Positions 9,571 to 21,667 of a DNA stretch of 64,000 nucleotides are shown here, in pieces. The notes below the pieces were generated by a model. The model was not told where the DNA came from and made no database searches. It saw nothing but the letters and a program-made list of their open reading frames with translations. The stretch is from Lycium barbarum (lineage: Eukaryota > Streptophyta > Magnoliopsida > Solanales > Solanaceae). Positions within the stretch are counted from its first letter, which is position 1. Every line of letters starts with the position of its first letter. The DNA lies in the NCBI RefSeq assembly GCF_019175385.1, contig NC_083341.1:85276321-85340320 (forward strand). The letters are read 5' to 3'. The translations under genes were made by a program, and so were the position numbers.

Positions 9571-11641
9571 CGGGCCTGTTATTTTTATTAAGTATGTATT
9601 AAAAGCCCTTAGTCTATCATTTATCACCATTACGAAAATTGAGCTCTTGGGAACTGTTCTAGGAGAGTCTTGGAGAAGATTCTTTGTGGTAATTTCTCCT
9701 AACCTTCTTGCTAAATCATTATTGCTAATCATCTTAGAATCCCTCTTTCCTTATTAGTTCCTTAGTTATGGAAGATAAAATGGATTTAATGGATATTCTA
9801 TCTAGGCTTTTTAATGATGAAATTGATTGGGTTTATGCTAGATTATTATTTATCTAAGGTTGTTAATCATATATCTTCCATTATTAGTACTGAATCCTTG
9901 AATCTAAGAGTTAGGGTTTATACCCAAAATTGAGGGTTTTGCTTGGATTTCGAATTTGGCTGAATCTTTGAGTTAATTTAGAAATTAGCTGATGGGTTTT
10001 GATCACTTAGTATTTAATTAAATATTTTACCCCCGAATTTCCCATTTTGACCTTGTGGGCATGGTTTCCCCAAATTCTAGGGTTAGTTTTGACCTAATTT
10101 GAATGATAGAAATATAGGTATCTATTTTCTTGATTTGTAATCTAGACTTCGAATATCCTAAAATTTCTTGAACTTGAGGCTCAGCGAAAGGGCAAGGCTA
10201 AGGAGTGATTGTTGGTGTATTGATGTTCGGCCATCCATGTAGGTTATGGCTTACCCTTGGTGAGACTTCAAGTAGCGAAGCATATATTTAGATGATATTG
10301 TCAGAGACAGCATGTAAACCTTCGTGTATAAAGTTGGGTTGGATATTGTCTTAGGTAGGGCCCTGTTGTATGATTGGGACTAGCCATCCCGTTGTGTTGT
10401 GACTTAATTATTCTATTATTGTTGGCTTGATACCACGTGATGATAGCATATATTGGGGACTGTGTTACCTCTTGATTGTGATATTGTAGTACCTTACTTA
10501 TGGATGTTGATATGAGGATAGTGTTCTATAGTATTCCATGATATTGTTGGCGTACCCATGCTTGGTACTTGTGATTTTGATCAATTATTGATGTTGACAC
10601 ATACATTGCACGCATTCTCATCCTTCATGATATATTATTGATACATTGTTGATACTTGATGAAACACTGTGATAAGCTGGGCTCGATTTGGATGAGAGTG
10701 ATGTGAGAGTCTGATATCTGATGTTTTTCCCGGAATCGGGGATTAGTGAGTGCATGGACTTTGTGGGTGCCCCCGGGTAATGCTGATGAAAATCCTCCAT
10801 GGGCAAAGATTCAAAGTCTCATCTATTTGTTGGGCAATGATCCGAGACGAGTAGCACTGAGACTTCGCGAGTCATCTTGGGTTGTGCTACCGAGACGTGG
10901 AGGTTTCCGTCCAGAGTACATGTGTACACAGCATTGCATTTGCATTCATACATTATTGTATTGCATTGCATTATGGCTTATATTGTGATGATCTGGTATT
11001 TTACTTGTGATGTTGCTTTCGGATTGGACATATGGAGACTTGGCACACTTGGGTTTAGATGCTCCTACCTACGTGATGACGTGTACTTGGTTCCGATTAT
11101 GTTTAACTTATACTTTTTGATTTAACTACCTATCTTTCTTTGTTGTTTGAATTATGTTAGCTATACTTAGTCGGCCTATGATACCTACCAGTACTGTGGT
11201 TTTGTACTGACCTGCACTTGCTGCATTCTTTTATAATTGTAGAGTTCCAGGTTGGATCTTCTTCCGTCTCCGGTGGCTGATAGTCGCTACAAGGACTGCT
11301 TTGAGTCAATAGGGTGAGCTCGAAATGTCCGCTACCTTGAAGACTCCTCCTTATTATGTCTTACTTTTCCATTATGAGACATATACAGATTTGATGTATT
11401 ATTATATTTCCAGACTTGTATATTTGGAATTCTAGATGCTCTTGTATGGCTTAGACCAGACCCTGGGTGTATTTTCTTATTCCGTACTTTTTCTATATTA
11501 TTATCGTAAGACTAACGTTATTTTTTTCTTCTGCTTAATTGAGTTATGTATTTATGCCTTTATTATCATTGGGTTGAGGGTTCGCTTACCAAGGTGGGAA
11601 AGGTAAGTGCCCGCATGGCTTAGCCAAATTGGGTCGTGACA

Positions 11642-12189
11642 AGTGGACACTTTCAAAATTGTTATGGGCATATCAAGGTGCCTAAGTGAGGATTTAGTGG
11701 TTAAAGGTGTATTAAGTGAGGCCGCATGTTTTGCGTTGAAACCTTCGGAATGGTGAGCAAGTTAAGGGGAAGCACAAGGAGATTTTGATGTTTTTAGAGT
11801 TCATGGGGTCTATCAGATTTGTGTATCGGGTGAAGGTTGAGAAATATGAAGATTGTGATAAGGTATAGTTCTTCGGTACTAAGTTGACCACGTGGATAGA
11901 ACTCATCTTTTGGAGTCGAGGGTGACGGACATGATTGATTAGGCATGAGAAAAAGATTAGAGTTGGTCACCACAGAGGTATGAAAGGGATGTGATTGGTT
12001 TCGAAAAGTTGGGAGATAGTTTTGGTGACTATTGGTAGTATTCAGTGGCTTGTGCATTCAGTTCGGGTCAGACTTGTTCGATTAAAGCCCAGTGGACAAT
12101 GTTTATAATTCCAGAAGGACTTATGGGTTTCCTAGTAAATCACCTTTAAGAACCAGATGGGCTTCAGTTCAGAATTGAGGTATGACAGG
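11642..12189 (+). mobile_element. Element C internal remnant, left part, with gag-like trace
   Basis: Follows the B LTR directly with no primer site, so it is better read as the DNA into which B inserted. Between about 12020 and 12110, conceptual translation with stops gives 'YSVACAFSSGQTCSIKAQW', resembling the capsid block of B (2765-2820). This supports a decayed gypsy gag. The rest has no readable domain. It continues at 14373 after solo LTR X2. The lineage link to the LTR at 15212 is inference from position. Confidence 0.5.
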
Positions 12190-12194
12190 TTTAC

Positions 12195-14367
12195 TGGCAC
12201 AACCCGGCTAGGGGCTATGATGGGTACCCGGATCTACCCTACTGAGCACCACCTACCATACTTACCATCAAACTCAACTTGAACATACACTATTCCCAAC
12301 ACGAAACTTATCATGAGATGGTCATCAACATTTACAAAACATATAGACATATGAACATCAGCCCACGAAGCTACCAAAATGATATACAAAATATGCACTG
12401 GCATATTCATGAGACATCTACTACCCACGCATTCGCATCTACGAGCCTCTACTAGAGTACTGAGACATAAGGATGGGACAGTACCCCGTCATACCCAAAT
12501 ATGAACACAAAGAATGCATCAATAAGCTGCACCTCCGGAGTAATGGGGTTCTCCTGTATAAGCTGGTATAGCTCCTAAGGATTTAGGCCGCCTCCCTGTC
12601 TACCTCTGGGCATGAACACAGCGTCCATAAAAGAAAAGACGTCAGGTAAAAGCTATAACTCTATCGGAGTGACGTAAGGTCGGGAACCTCCGATTACATT
12701 ATGGAGTAATCATCATTGCTAAGTCTCAACTTGAAAGAACTAATCTCATAAGGTGAGACAACAACAAGAAATAACATCAATGAAGTGATAAAGATAGGAT
12801 TATCAAGCTCATAATAGCCTTATCTCATAGGCTTTGGAATCTGTAAAATAGCGTCATTATCATCATCGTTATCATGGAACATATCTCATCTTTATCTCAT
12901 AAAGAGCTCTTAAGAATCTTTAACTTTCATCTTTTGGGATGTAAGAAGGTCATGGGAATTACCGGAAGGAAATCACAATATATAAGAATCATGCCTTTGA
13001 AGGAAGGGCTAGCCTTACATACCTTTACGTCTCTCTAACTTCGCCAACTAAACGCTTCCCTCAAAATTCACGATTCTACAATCAAAAGAATTCGTACTAA
13101 GATTAGATAACCAGAAACATACTTAAAGCTAAGCTAAGGCGACTAACGGCTAACGAAAATTAGGCAGCACTTCCGTTGTTTCCACAACTTTCTCCATATA
13201 ATCTACAACTCCCTAGCATCAATAACAACACTCACAATATCATAGTCAATAATTTCATCAAGCTAGACATTATTCAATTCTCAACATTCTCTATCAAAAT
13301 CATTCATAACCATAACTATGGCACAATACTGTATCCATTCTCATATCTTACCTTCTTAACACCATTTGCATCATTCACAACAAGACTTTACTCATGGCAT
13401 GTCAAGAATCATAATTTATGTCAACTTACTATTCAAGAATACCCTTATTTCCATATTTGAACTTCCATACTCTACTATCTTCCTCAATCCAAGTCATTCA
13501 ACCATTCAAATACTCTTATTAACGTAAAATGAATACAAAACTCACCTTTGATTATGTAGGAATGGGTTGTGGAGGAAAATACTTCACTTGGAGAAAACCC
13601 TACTTCAACACCAAAGAGATTCTTGGCTTCCTTTAACCCTAGTTAGCATCCTTGCACTTGATTCCACTAATTATTGGTGTTTGATCTTTGATCTCTCTTG
13701 GATTTGTGTTCATAAGATGTATGGAGTGTTCTAGAGGTTTCAAGAAGTGAGGAGGAAATGAGAAATGAAAATAACAACCTTGGCTCTTATATTTATAAAA
13801 TGGACAAAGCTTCCCGTCATAAATTATACGGACACTTATACGGTACGTAGAATTTATACGGTCCGAATAAGTGACCGTGGAATTGGCACCAACAACCAAC
13901 CTTTCTGTAACCATTATACGGTACCTTATACGGTTCGTATAGGTGACCGTATAATACCACCAGTGATGACCCTTCTCTGGACAGGTTATACAGTCCCTTA
14001 TAACGACCGTATAAGTGGTCGTATAACTCACATTTTTCCGAAGTCGATCCCGATGTTTCGTTTGACCTCCGATCCTTCTGGGACCTTCTTAACATTGTTT
14101 AACACTTAATTAAAAATTAAAGGAGCACTATAAGTCTTCCTCAAGACATTATTAAATCAACATTAGCTCGGTACTATGCAAAACCTTTCCAAAACACGAC
14201 TTATACTTTGCCTTTCTCAACGAACTTTCCTCTCTTGCCTCAAACGTCTTTGGGATCTTAATTAGAATCGTTAAGTACCCCTTCTTGCTTGTAGGGACAT
14301 CATATAAATCTTTCCCTGCGTTAGCTTGTTTACCGTGCAATGACATGAAATTTCCCGAGGTGTAACA
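12195..14367 (-). mobile_element. Solo LTR X2 (gypsy, minus) with TTTAC target duplication
   Basis: On the minus strand it begins TGTTACACCTCGG (14367 downward) and ends near 12195 (plus TGGCACAACCC, where TGTCACAACCC would be expected). Perfect duplications TTTAC flank it at 12190-12194 and 14368-14372. It shares the block 'tatcggagtgacgtaaggtcg' (about 12661) with X3 in reverse (about 48555). No internal domain remains. Open frames such as 13639-14031 and 13765-14109 are produced by its palindrome cluster. Confidence 0.9.
13789..14030 (-). promoter_or_regulatory. X2 promoter region: TATA plus TATACGG palindrome cluster
   Basis: On the minus strand a TATA-like box (plus 'atatttata', 13789-13798) is preceded by about ten copies of a TTATACGG / CCGTATAA motif between 13829 and 14030, often in inverted pairs (for example near 13918-13952 and 13999-14027). 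The motif resembles the TACGGTCCGTA cluster in the unrelated LTR at 31240-31600. Confidence 0.6.
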
Positions 14368-14372
14368 TTTAC

Positions 14373-15211
14373 CCAGCTTTATCAAGGTTTGAGAGTAGAT
14401 TTGATGATATTTTACCGAGGGCAGCTATTTGGAAAGTTATAATGGTTTACATTGGTACTTAGTAATGATTTGAGGAGGTACTAGGGTTGTGAGAAGTCTT
14501 TAGAGTGATCAGATAGTTCTCTACGGGTTTCTGCTCGTCAAGGTAATCCGTAGGTATGCTTCAAGTATGATGATTCTAACATTTAAGAAGGCTTAGGCGA
14601 TGGGTTTTGGCTAAAGTAGTTTCAACACCGGGTACGGAATTAATAGACTTGGAACTAGGAAAATCGGCTTGAGCAAAATCAGTTTGATAGAATTGCTTAT
14701 AGTTCTCAGAGGGATCAAGGATTCTTTTCTGGCGAAAAGTAAATCATGGTTTCGGGTTTGTGGCGTGTGTTCATGTGTTTCTAAAGAATCGTGGTACGAA
14801 GAACGGCTTAGAAGGTGTGAAAGAAAGATTAGTGGAATCAAAATATTTTATCAGTTCAGATCGGGCTATGGTTGTGTCAATATCTAAAGGATTGTATTGT
14901 TTGGAGAAATTTTGAGGCACCTATCTATCGCGTTCAAAGGTGTGGTTTTATTGAATTAGAGAATTCCAGCGAAAATAGTTCTTATATTAAGGATAAAGTG
15001 TGAGAGAAATTCGAGTATGGAAAATATGGAAATTGGGTCTTTGAGGTAAGTTAAAGAAAGTTTTGACTGATAAGGTGAACGAGCAGTGATTTTGGTGTAC
15101 TTTTTGTCGTAGAGGCTTCCGTGTGGTTATAAGAAAGATTCATTGGTGATCGTCAGCTTTCGTACTTTCTTTCTTCGTTCGAAGACGAACGATTGTTTAA
15201 TTGGTAGCTGA
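14373..15211 (+). mobile_element. Element C internal remnant, right part (non-coding 3' region)
   Basis: Runs from the X2 target duplication to the C 3' LTR. I find no protein domain in any frame; it looks like decayed pol or 3' untranslated sequence. It ends with the stem-loop and priming segment at 15176-15211, which defines it as the 3' end of a gypsy internal region. The open frames at 14611-14841 and 14669-14887 overlap on opposite strands and match nothing I recognise. Confidence 0.6.
15176..15211 (+). other. Stem-loop plus atypical priming segment of C
   Basis: CGTTCG-AAGA-CGAACG (15176-15191) is a perfect 6-bp stem with a 4-base loop, followed by TTTAATTGG and the LTR start at 15212. 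Compared with B (6542-6557), one base pair per stem has changed on both sides, preserving pairing, and the loop differs at one base. Confidence 0.75.
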
Positions 15212-15718
15212 TGTAACGACCCGTTTAGTCATTATTGCACTTTTGACCCATTTACTCCCTTTGAACCTTCCCCGAGCTATATTAGTATAATTTTGACCCG
15301 TAGGGATGGGAGACACAGCTCCCGAGGTAATCGGGCAATTTTATTGTGACTTATGAGAATTAGAACCTTAGAGGGAAAAATCTTTGACCGACAGTTGACT
15401 TTTTAGTAAATGAACCTTTTCGGGAATCTGTCGATTTCGTGAGGTCCGGAGGGTCGATTATGACTTGGTGGGGGTATTCAATTCGGTTCCCGAGGCACCC
15501 GGGAGCTTTTTATACTAATGGTTGGAAAGTTTATTTTTGGCCGTTGGGGGTTGACTTAGTCAAATACACCTCCGTTGAGAATTTCGAGGCCATGAGTGGG
15601 TTGGTAGTGTGTTTTTGAGTGTGTATGCATATCTAGTTTGTATCTGTAAGGCCTCGGATGGATGTCGGGATTTTTGGGTGAAACTTGGTAAAACTAGAAT
15701 TTTCTTGGTTTCTGGTGT

Positions 15719-15890
15719 CTCGCCCTAGCAAGACTATCTACGCCGCAGTGGATCCGCTTCAGCGGAACTGGCCCGTTGTGGCGAGTTCTTGGATTTTTAA
15801 TGAGGTCCACTCCAGCAGACGATTCTCCGCGGAGACGAGACCGCTGTAGTGTGTCCTTTGCTCGCCGGAGCGGGAACGCTGAATCAGAAA
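15719..15890 (+). repeat. CG-rich palindrome cluster in C LTR
   Basis: Contains inverted pairs CCGCTTCAGCGG (15758-15769) and TCCGCGGA (about 15827) and several CGCTGTAG / CGCCGGAGCG variants. It is followed by AT-rich sequence with a weak TATA-like box near 15895. Confidence 0.6.
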
Positions 15891-17287
15891 ACCCTTTTTA
15901 TTTCTGACTTCGAATCCATCCCTCGTATTCACTAAATCTTTGGTCTAGAGAGAATTAAGGGCGATTGAAGAGTCACCTTGGGGGTAACTTCCTTTATCTT
16001 ATCTTTTGATTATCTACTTTTCTTAAGCTTGAATTAATGGTGGAATTGAATGGGGACTAGTTGGAGAAGATGGGTTCCAACCTTAACTTGAGAAGTGAAT
16101 TCTAGGCCTTAAATATCAGTTTAATTGGTGAATCTTACTAATATTAAGGCAGTATTTCAAGAATTAATGGATTATAAGCTAGAATCTCTAACCTAGACTA
16201 AGAAATTGATTATGGTTAGTTAGGGTTTATGCCTAATTTGGGGGTTTTGTTTTGAATGACAGAATTGAATAATAATTGAGCTTAATTAGCAATGGGAGAG
16301 TAGAATTGAACTTTTAGAACATTGGGCTACCAATTTCACTTTGAAATACCCAATTTACCCTTGTGGGTCCAATTTCTCTCTTTTCTTAGTTGATTTTAGA
16401 TTCGAACAAATGTATAGCAATATGGGTACCGCTATTCCCCATTTCTAATTTAGATTTCAATAAAGACTAGACTTTGAGTATTCAGAGGCTCTTCAAAATG
16501 GCAAGGCTCACATTTGAAGGTTCGTGGCACCAGCTCGACATCGAGTTAGGTTACGACTTACCTTTCGATTAGACTTCAATTAGCGAAGCTTATGTAGAAG
16601 CTAGTTATTGATAGAGAAAGAATGTTAAGCCTTCGGGTATGAAGTTGGGATGGATATTCTTAGGTTGGTAACGTTGATGACTTTGTGGGCTTGTCGCCTT
16701 GTGCGCGGAGTTGGGCTTACTGCCTATTTACTATGTTGTTATTATGATGCATTCATCTCTCACCTACCTTGCCACTTGTCATCGATAAAGGAAAGAACAA
16801 TGATTTAGGATTGTTGTTGTGATGTGTGCTCATGTAGAGGCACGAATGTGATTTGAATATGATTTACATTTGATATTGATATCATGCGTGGCATTCATAC
16901 ACATTCTAACATGATTCATTGATATGAACTGTGATTTGATATTAATAATGATACGTGGGGAAGTGAAACATCCTGAGCATCTTATTGTGGTGTTTGCTAC
17001 ATGCATATTTTCTTATGGCATCACATGCATATATTAGTTGATGTTACCTATTTGGTCTGAAGGGAAATTGTTCCGGACATGGCATTGCACAGATTTGGGA
17101 ATAAGTTTGTAATGATAGTAGATTTACGGATGTTGCTATGGTTATTCATCCCCATAATCACACATGAATTCTACATTCATGTATGCATTTCATCCTGCAT
17201 TTCTCATGGTAATGTGATGTGGTCCCAATGGATAAACTGATGGAAAAAAGATTATGGAAACGTATGATCAGTAAGTGAAAGATGAAA

Positions 17288-17410
17288 GTCATCTCTGGGT
17301 TGTGTACGGAGTGGCTAGTGTTGTAGATGTCATCTCTGGGCTGTGTGTGGAGTGACTAGTGTTGCGGAAGTCATCTCTGGGTTGTGTGCGGAGTGACTGG
17401 TACTTGGACT
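17288..17410 (+). repeat. 41-bp tandem repeat, three copies, in C LTR
   Basis: GTCATCTCTGGG recurs at 17288, 17329 and 17370, an exact 41-bp period. The unit continues 'ttgtgtgcggagtgactagt'. LTR D carries an unrelated 42-43 bp array at the comparable place (46304-46431). Confidence 0.85.
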
Positions 17411-18288
17411 TCACGGGTCCCCCATGGGTCATGACTATCGAGAAATGGAGGTTATTCGTCCGTGCATGTGCATACGGTATGAGACAGTTGGCCAGTGCAT
17501 TGCATTGCATCGCACCTTCATTCATATTACCTCCACTTATATCACTAATTTTTGTTGTTGCATTTATTGCATTGCATGGTACATTTCCGCATTAATTCCT
17601 TGGTTGATGATTCATTGAGTTGTTGTGTGCTTTTTAATTACTTACCTAGACACTTGATGGATTCGAGGACTAGAGGTTTCCGCCTAGGCTATGACTGTAG
17701 ACTACTGAGATCCATTGTGATTCATATTACTGCAAGTCTTACGTGAATGTGCTTAGTGACTATATTTGACTGCTTACATGTCTATTTGTTGATTTATTTC
17801 TTCATATATGTGAACTAATTGTTGTCGGCCTATGATACCTACTAGTACATAGTGTTTGTACTGATACTACCTTGATGTATTCTTTCTGAGCGCAGAGTTC
17901 GTCTCAGATTCTACTTCTGCCTCTCACGAGTGATCCGAGGCTAGTTTGCTGAGTTTCCAGGGTGAGCTACATGATGGACTTCCGCGGCTCGGAGACTCCT
18001 CTCTTATGACTTGTCATCTCTCGTATTCTGAGACAGTATTTGTATTACGAGACTTATAGTTATTTCAGACTTGTAGTTTAGTAGCTCTTGTACTGTTACA
18101 GACTAGATTTCTCGGGGATGTTGTAGTATTTATTCCGCACTTAGTTATTTATATACATGATTTTGAGACTGCTTATTTTATTAAATCTTCCTCATGATAA
18201 TTATAATAATTGGTAGCTAAAGGGAAGCGTATTCCCACCAAGAGGGTTTGTGTGGGTGCCTGCTCGACCCACGAGTTAGGTCGTGTCA

Positions 18289-19655
18289 CTTCTGTAGTGA
18301 AAATATTTGACTGCTTCAACCAGTTTTCACTAGTCTCTGGGTTTGTAGCTAATGTTGACAGAAGCTCAATTTACTTTGGTGAAGTTCCTTTAAATGTGCA
18401 GAATGATATTCTTAATCGACTTGGTTTTTTCATTGGCTCTTTACCTTTTAGGTACTTAGGTGTGCCACTTAGTACCAAAAGGATGTCTATTAGTCAATGT
18501 CAATCTCTCTTAGACAAGATTGTTGGAAGAATCACTTCTTGGACTACAAAGTTTCTCTCCTATGTTGGTCGACTGCAATTAATAAAGTTTGTGCTATTCT
18601 CAATACAAATTTTTTGGTCACATATTTTTTTGATTCCGTAGAAGGTGATTAAAGAGATAATTGCAGTATGCAGAAGATTTATCTGGACAGGTTCACTTGA
18701 GGATTCAAACGAGGCTTTAGTAGCCTGGGAAACTCTCCGTTAGCCCAAAATTGCAGGTTGGCTCAATCTATTGCATCTGGAGACTTGGAATGTTGCTGCA
18801 ATTTGCAAACTTCTATGGAACTTATGCAGCAAAAAGGATAAATTATGGGTGCTATGGGTTCACACTTATTATGCAAAAGGAGATGACATGTGGAATGTTC
18901 TGCCCAAGCAGATCAAAGCAAAAAAACACTTAGTGGTTGTTGGGTACTCTGCCTCTCATATGCAGTTGATGGATCATTTCTCTATTAAGAAAATACATCT
19001 CAAATTAAGAGGGGACTATCCAAAAGTGACATGGAAGAGATTACATTGTAATAACTTGGCTGCACCAAAATAGTCCTTCATTCTATATCTGGTTATTCAT
19101 GGTAAGTTATACACTAGGGATAGACTTGGATCTTTTGGATTGAGTATAAGCCCTTTATGCCCCTTATGTGAAACTGTAAATGAGAGTATAAACCACCTTT
19201 TCTTTGAGTGTGGTTTCTGTTCTGCAATATGGAATAGAATTCTGGCTTGGCAAGGATACAATAGTACTGCTTTGCCCTGGCATGAAGAGGTGGGGTGGAC
19301 AGTGGCTCATGCAAATGGAAAGAATGCTTCAGCTGCTGTGTTCAGAATTGTGTTGGCGTGTGGTGTGTACCTCATCTGGCAAGAGAAGAATAGGAGAATC
19401 TTCCAACAAGAGCAATGAAGGCCCGAGATTATTACTAAGTTGATTATTCAAGAAGCAGTATGTAGAAGCAATATCTCTGAAGTTAGCTACTAGAACTAGG
19501 GAGCCGAATTTTTATCCTTAAGTAGCCTTGTAGTGTTGCATTTCATTGTTCTGTTCTTTAGGGCTTCATGTCCAAGAAGGAGCTTATGAGTTCTGTATTT
19601 CCAACGTTTACTTTGGTAAAAAAAATGATCAGTTAAAAAAAAAAAAGAAGAAGAA
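18289..19655 (+). mobile_element. L1-like LINE, 3' part, 5' end displaced
   Basis: The end of a plant L1-type ORF2 is followed by a 3' untranslated region and an A-rich tail (about 19617-19655, with two A-runs). The 5' side is cut by the element C LTR at 18288. No clear target duplication was seen around the tail. Confidence 0.85.
18291..19418 (+). pseudogene. LINE ORF2 C-terminal region (RT end and zf-RVT)
   Basis: One frame covers the whole region. The RT C-terminal part ('DCFNQFSLVSGFVAN', 'PFRYLGVPLSTKRM', 18300-18520) is typical of plant non-LTR elements. It is followed by the linker ('GRITSWTTKFLSYVGRLQLI') and the reverse-transcriptase zinc-binding domain ('CPLCETVNESINHLFFECGFC', from about 19156, with its Cys/His set). 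In-frame stops occur at 18639, about 18741, 19071 and 19416, all TAG or TGA, with no frameshift. The intact protein would nick target DNA and prime cDNA synthesis. Only the C-terminal half is here and the endonuclease is absent. The short open frames 18210-18641, 18771-19073 and 19140-19418 are parts of this one frame. Confidence 0.88.
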
Positions 19656-20400
19656 ATGCTTTTGAATTAATTGACTCATCAAGCACTTTATTCTTTTGAT
19701 ATATACATGCACTAGATACAAAATGATATTTACTACTGTGATCACTAATTTTTTTAAATTATATATATATATATAGCATAAGTTAAAAAAATATATTAAG
19801 CTTAAAAGAAACTATGATCGCACATGTCTATATTAAACTGGCTAATTTAAGACCTTATTAGTCATTTGATCTTGGTTTAATATAAACTTAAACATTACAT
19901 GAGCCAATAATTAACTTGTACAGTGAATTGGTTAACAGGTAATGTTTGTGTGTTACTTTTTCATATTTTGAACTCTCTTGGTGAAAATATTGCATCCGCC
20001 ACTGATTTTAGGCGGGTGAAAATTGAAGATCCGTTGAAAATTGGATCAATTTGCATGCATGAAGACTGATTTAGTGTGTAGAAGTTTAAATGGTTTTGCT
20101 GGGGATTCGGATGAAACACATGTTCCCTTTGCATGACATTTTTCTCCAACTATTGGTTAATGGGAATGGGATTGGTTAATTTTGTGGGTTGAGTTGGTTC
20201 GGACCGGACAATGGGGTTTGGACAATCTAATGTGTTAAATTTCTATTCGGGCTAAGCTATTTTAGTATTAGAAATGTGGATAACAATTGGTATTCCTTTT
20301 TCAATACATTTTCGTTGAGAGCTATGTTTCCATCCTTAGCATGTTGCAAAGCTTTGTGTAATTTCAATTTTTTTTTATAGAGATGTTTACACATTTTTTT
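19656..20400. other. Unassigned AT-rich DNA
   Basis: No domain, RNA gene or element terminus was recognised. A short (AT)n tract lies near 19758-19776. The open frame 19961-20149 is short and has no recognisable motif. Confidence 0.5.
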
Positions 20401-20631
20401 TGAGCGAAATGCCCTTCAAAAGTACTGGCCTTTAATTTTTCCTCTCAAATTGGTGGTCTTTAATTTTTGTCTTTCACTAAAAGCTTCTTGGTTCCGGATT
20501 TGAACCCCCGCTCAGTCAAAAATTAAAAAAAAAAAATGCAAGACATAAGTTGGATTTCAAACTCTACCTTAAGGCAAAAAAAAAAAAAAAAAAAAATTAC
20601 TTTGCTGAAATTTTGCAAACTTCAGCCTTAA

Positions 20632-21410
20632 GTGGGGGTGGGCATAGTTTGGGCCAACCCATAAGCCAAACCAAAATTCGAACTTTTTAAATATTTGGTT
20701 TGGATATTTGGATTATGGTTTGGACTTCGAATTTTATTTTTAAAATTTATGAATTTCGGATTGGATATGAATTTAGTACTATGGATTTTTGGATATCCGA
20801 AAATTCAAAATTTTTGTACCTTTTATCTAGCCCTGTCTATATCATATGTGCCCAGTACTAATAAGTCTAGTTTCTAAAGGTCTAATAGATTAGCACCTAA
20901 GGCCCTACCCATTAAAATATTAAGTTCAATACATAATTCTCTACTAAATCAAATATAATATAGGGTTTTCTTACTTCTCAAGTCTCAAAAGTCTCCTGGT
21001 AGTGTCACCCACGGTAGAGTTCTTTGTTGTTTTTCCATATGACTACTTAGATTTTATTTTGTTCATTTCTACTTTTCCAGAATGCTTTTATTTGGTATGG
21101 ATTTACTATGTTGACATTACTTGGATTTGTTAATCCTAATTTGAACCGGGAGGCTTTTTTTACTAATCAATTAAAATTTAGATTTACATGTGCAACTAAC
21201 ACATGAATTTCGTTTCTAATAAGTTTACCTTAAGTCTCAAGAGTCAAAATCCAAAATATTCAAACCGAATAATCCGAAACCGAACTTAAATTATTCAATC
21301 CAATCTGAACTTATTTGGATTGGATTTGGATTTTAATTTCTTCAATCCAAAAATCGAATATCCAAACCGAAAATTTCATATCCAATTCGATGGCCCGAAT
21401 GCCCACCCCT
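20632..21410. mobile_element. hAT-type MITE with AGCCTTAA 8-bp target duplication
   Basis: The left end GTGGGGGTGGGCAT and right end (minus strand) AGGGGTGGGCATT are the short GC-rich inverted ends typical of plant hAT elements. Perfect 8-bp duplications AGCCTTAA occur at 20624-20631 and 21411-21418, the hAT-type length. The 779-bp interior is AT-rich, has self-complementary tracts around 'tttggattatggtttggac' and 'aatccgaaaccgaac', and encodes no transposase. Confidence 0.85.
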
Positions 21411-21667
21411 AGCCTTAAGGCCTAACTTTGGACAAAAGTTAGGCCTTAAGGCAGAGGTTTGCCTTAAGGCCTAATTTTGGGTAAAAGTCTGTCGTAAGGC
21501 AAACCTCTGCCTTAAGGCATGAGTTGGGGTCCAACTTATGCCTTGCGATTTTTATTTTTTTTACCGAGCATGGGTTCGAACCTAGGACCTCGGGTTATTA
21601 AGAGAAGGGCAAAAATTAATGACCACCAATTTGAGGGAAAAAAAATTAAAGACCACCCCCAGCGAAG

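Larger units (their letters stand above)
1322..11641 (+). mobile_element. Element B: Ty3/gypsy chromovirus-like retrotransposon, dead
   Basis: In order: truncated 5' LTR (1322-1894), decayed Met-tRNA primer site (1898-1909), gag, protease, reverse transcriptase, RNase H, integrase with a chromodomain-like tail, a stem-loop with an unusual priming segment (6542-6577), and the 3' LTR (6578-6876 plus 9239-11641), which is split by solo LTR X1. The Pol order PR-RT-RH-IN and the C-terminal block (6330-6515, 'EIASVKVQ...EATWE') fit the Tekay/Del chromovirus group of Ty3/gypsy. LTR ends read TGTAACGACCC and GGGTCGTGACA. The overlapping LTR segments (1322-1894 versus 11079-11641) differ at roughly one base in twenty by eye. 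Many stops, frameshifts and an internal deletion make it non-autonomous. It appears to be inserted in element C. Confidence 0.9.
6578..11641 (+). repeat. Element B 3' LTR (split by solo LTR X1)
   Basis: Starts TGTAACGACCC and ends GTCGTGACA. The LTR proper is 6578-6876 joined to 9239-11641, about 2.7 kb. A CG-rich palindrome cluster (9424-9570) precedes an AT-rich TATA-like stretch near 9590. The 3' part (from about 11079) is the counterpart of the 5' LTR fragment at 1322-1894. LTRs carry promoter, start and poly(A) functions. Short open frames inside (9168-9368, 10746-10988, 10877-11125) are not conserved coding. Confidence 0.85.
15212..18288 (+). repeat. Element C 3' LTR (gypsy)
   Basis: Starts TGTAACGACCC directly after the priming segment and ends GGTCGTGTCA (canonical GTCGTGACA with one change). 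It is about 3.1 kb and related to the B LTR: shared are 'cctccgttgagaatttcgaggcca' (about 15569) and 'gtcggcctatgatacct' (17824). It is clearly another subfamily. It holds a CG palindrome cluster (15719-15890) and a 41-bp tandem array (17288-17410). It adjoins LINE sequence, so C probably inserted into the LINE. No convincing target duplication was found. Confidence 0.82.

Noticed and set aside
6578..11641. Reading 6578-11641 as the 5' LTR of element C
   Set aside because: No primer site follows 11641, whereas 6542-6577 is a proper 3' end of B; nesting of B in C fits better.
12195..12240. Alternative left end of solo LTR X2 at the TGACAGG near 12183
   Set aside because: Only a start at 12195 gives the perfect TTTAC duplication on both sides.
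13639..14109. Overlapping frames on both strands with repeated 'YTV' and 'YNDRI' words
   Set aside because: They are generated by the TATACGG palindrome cluster of solo LTR X2.
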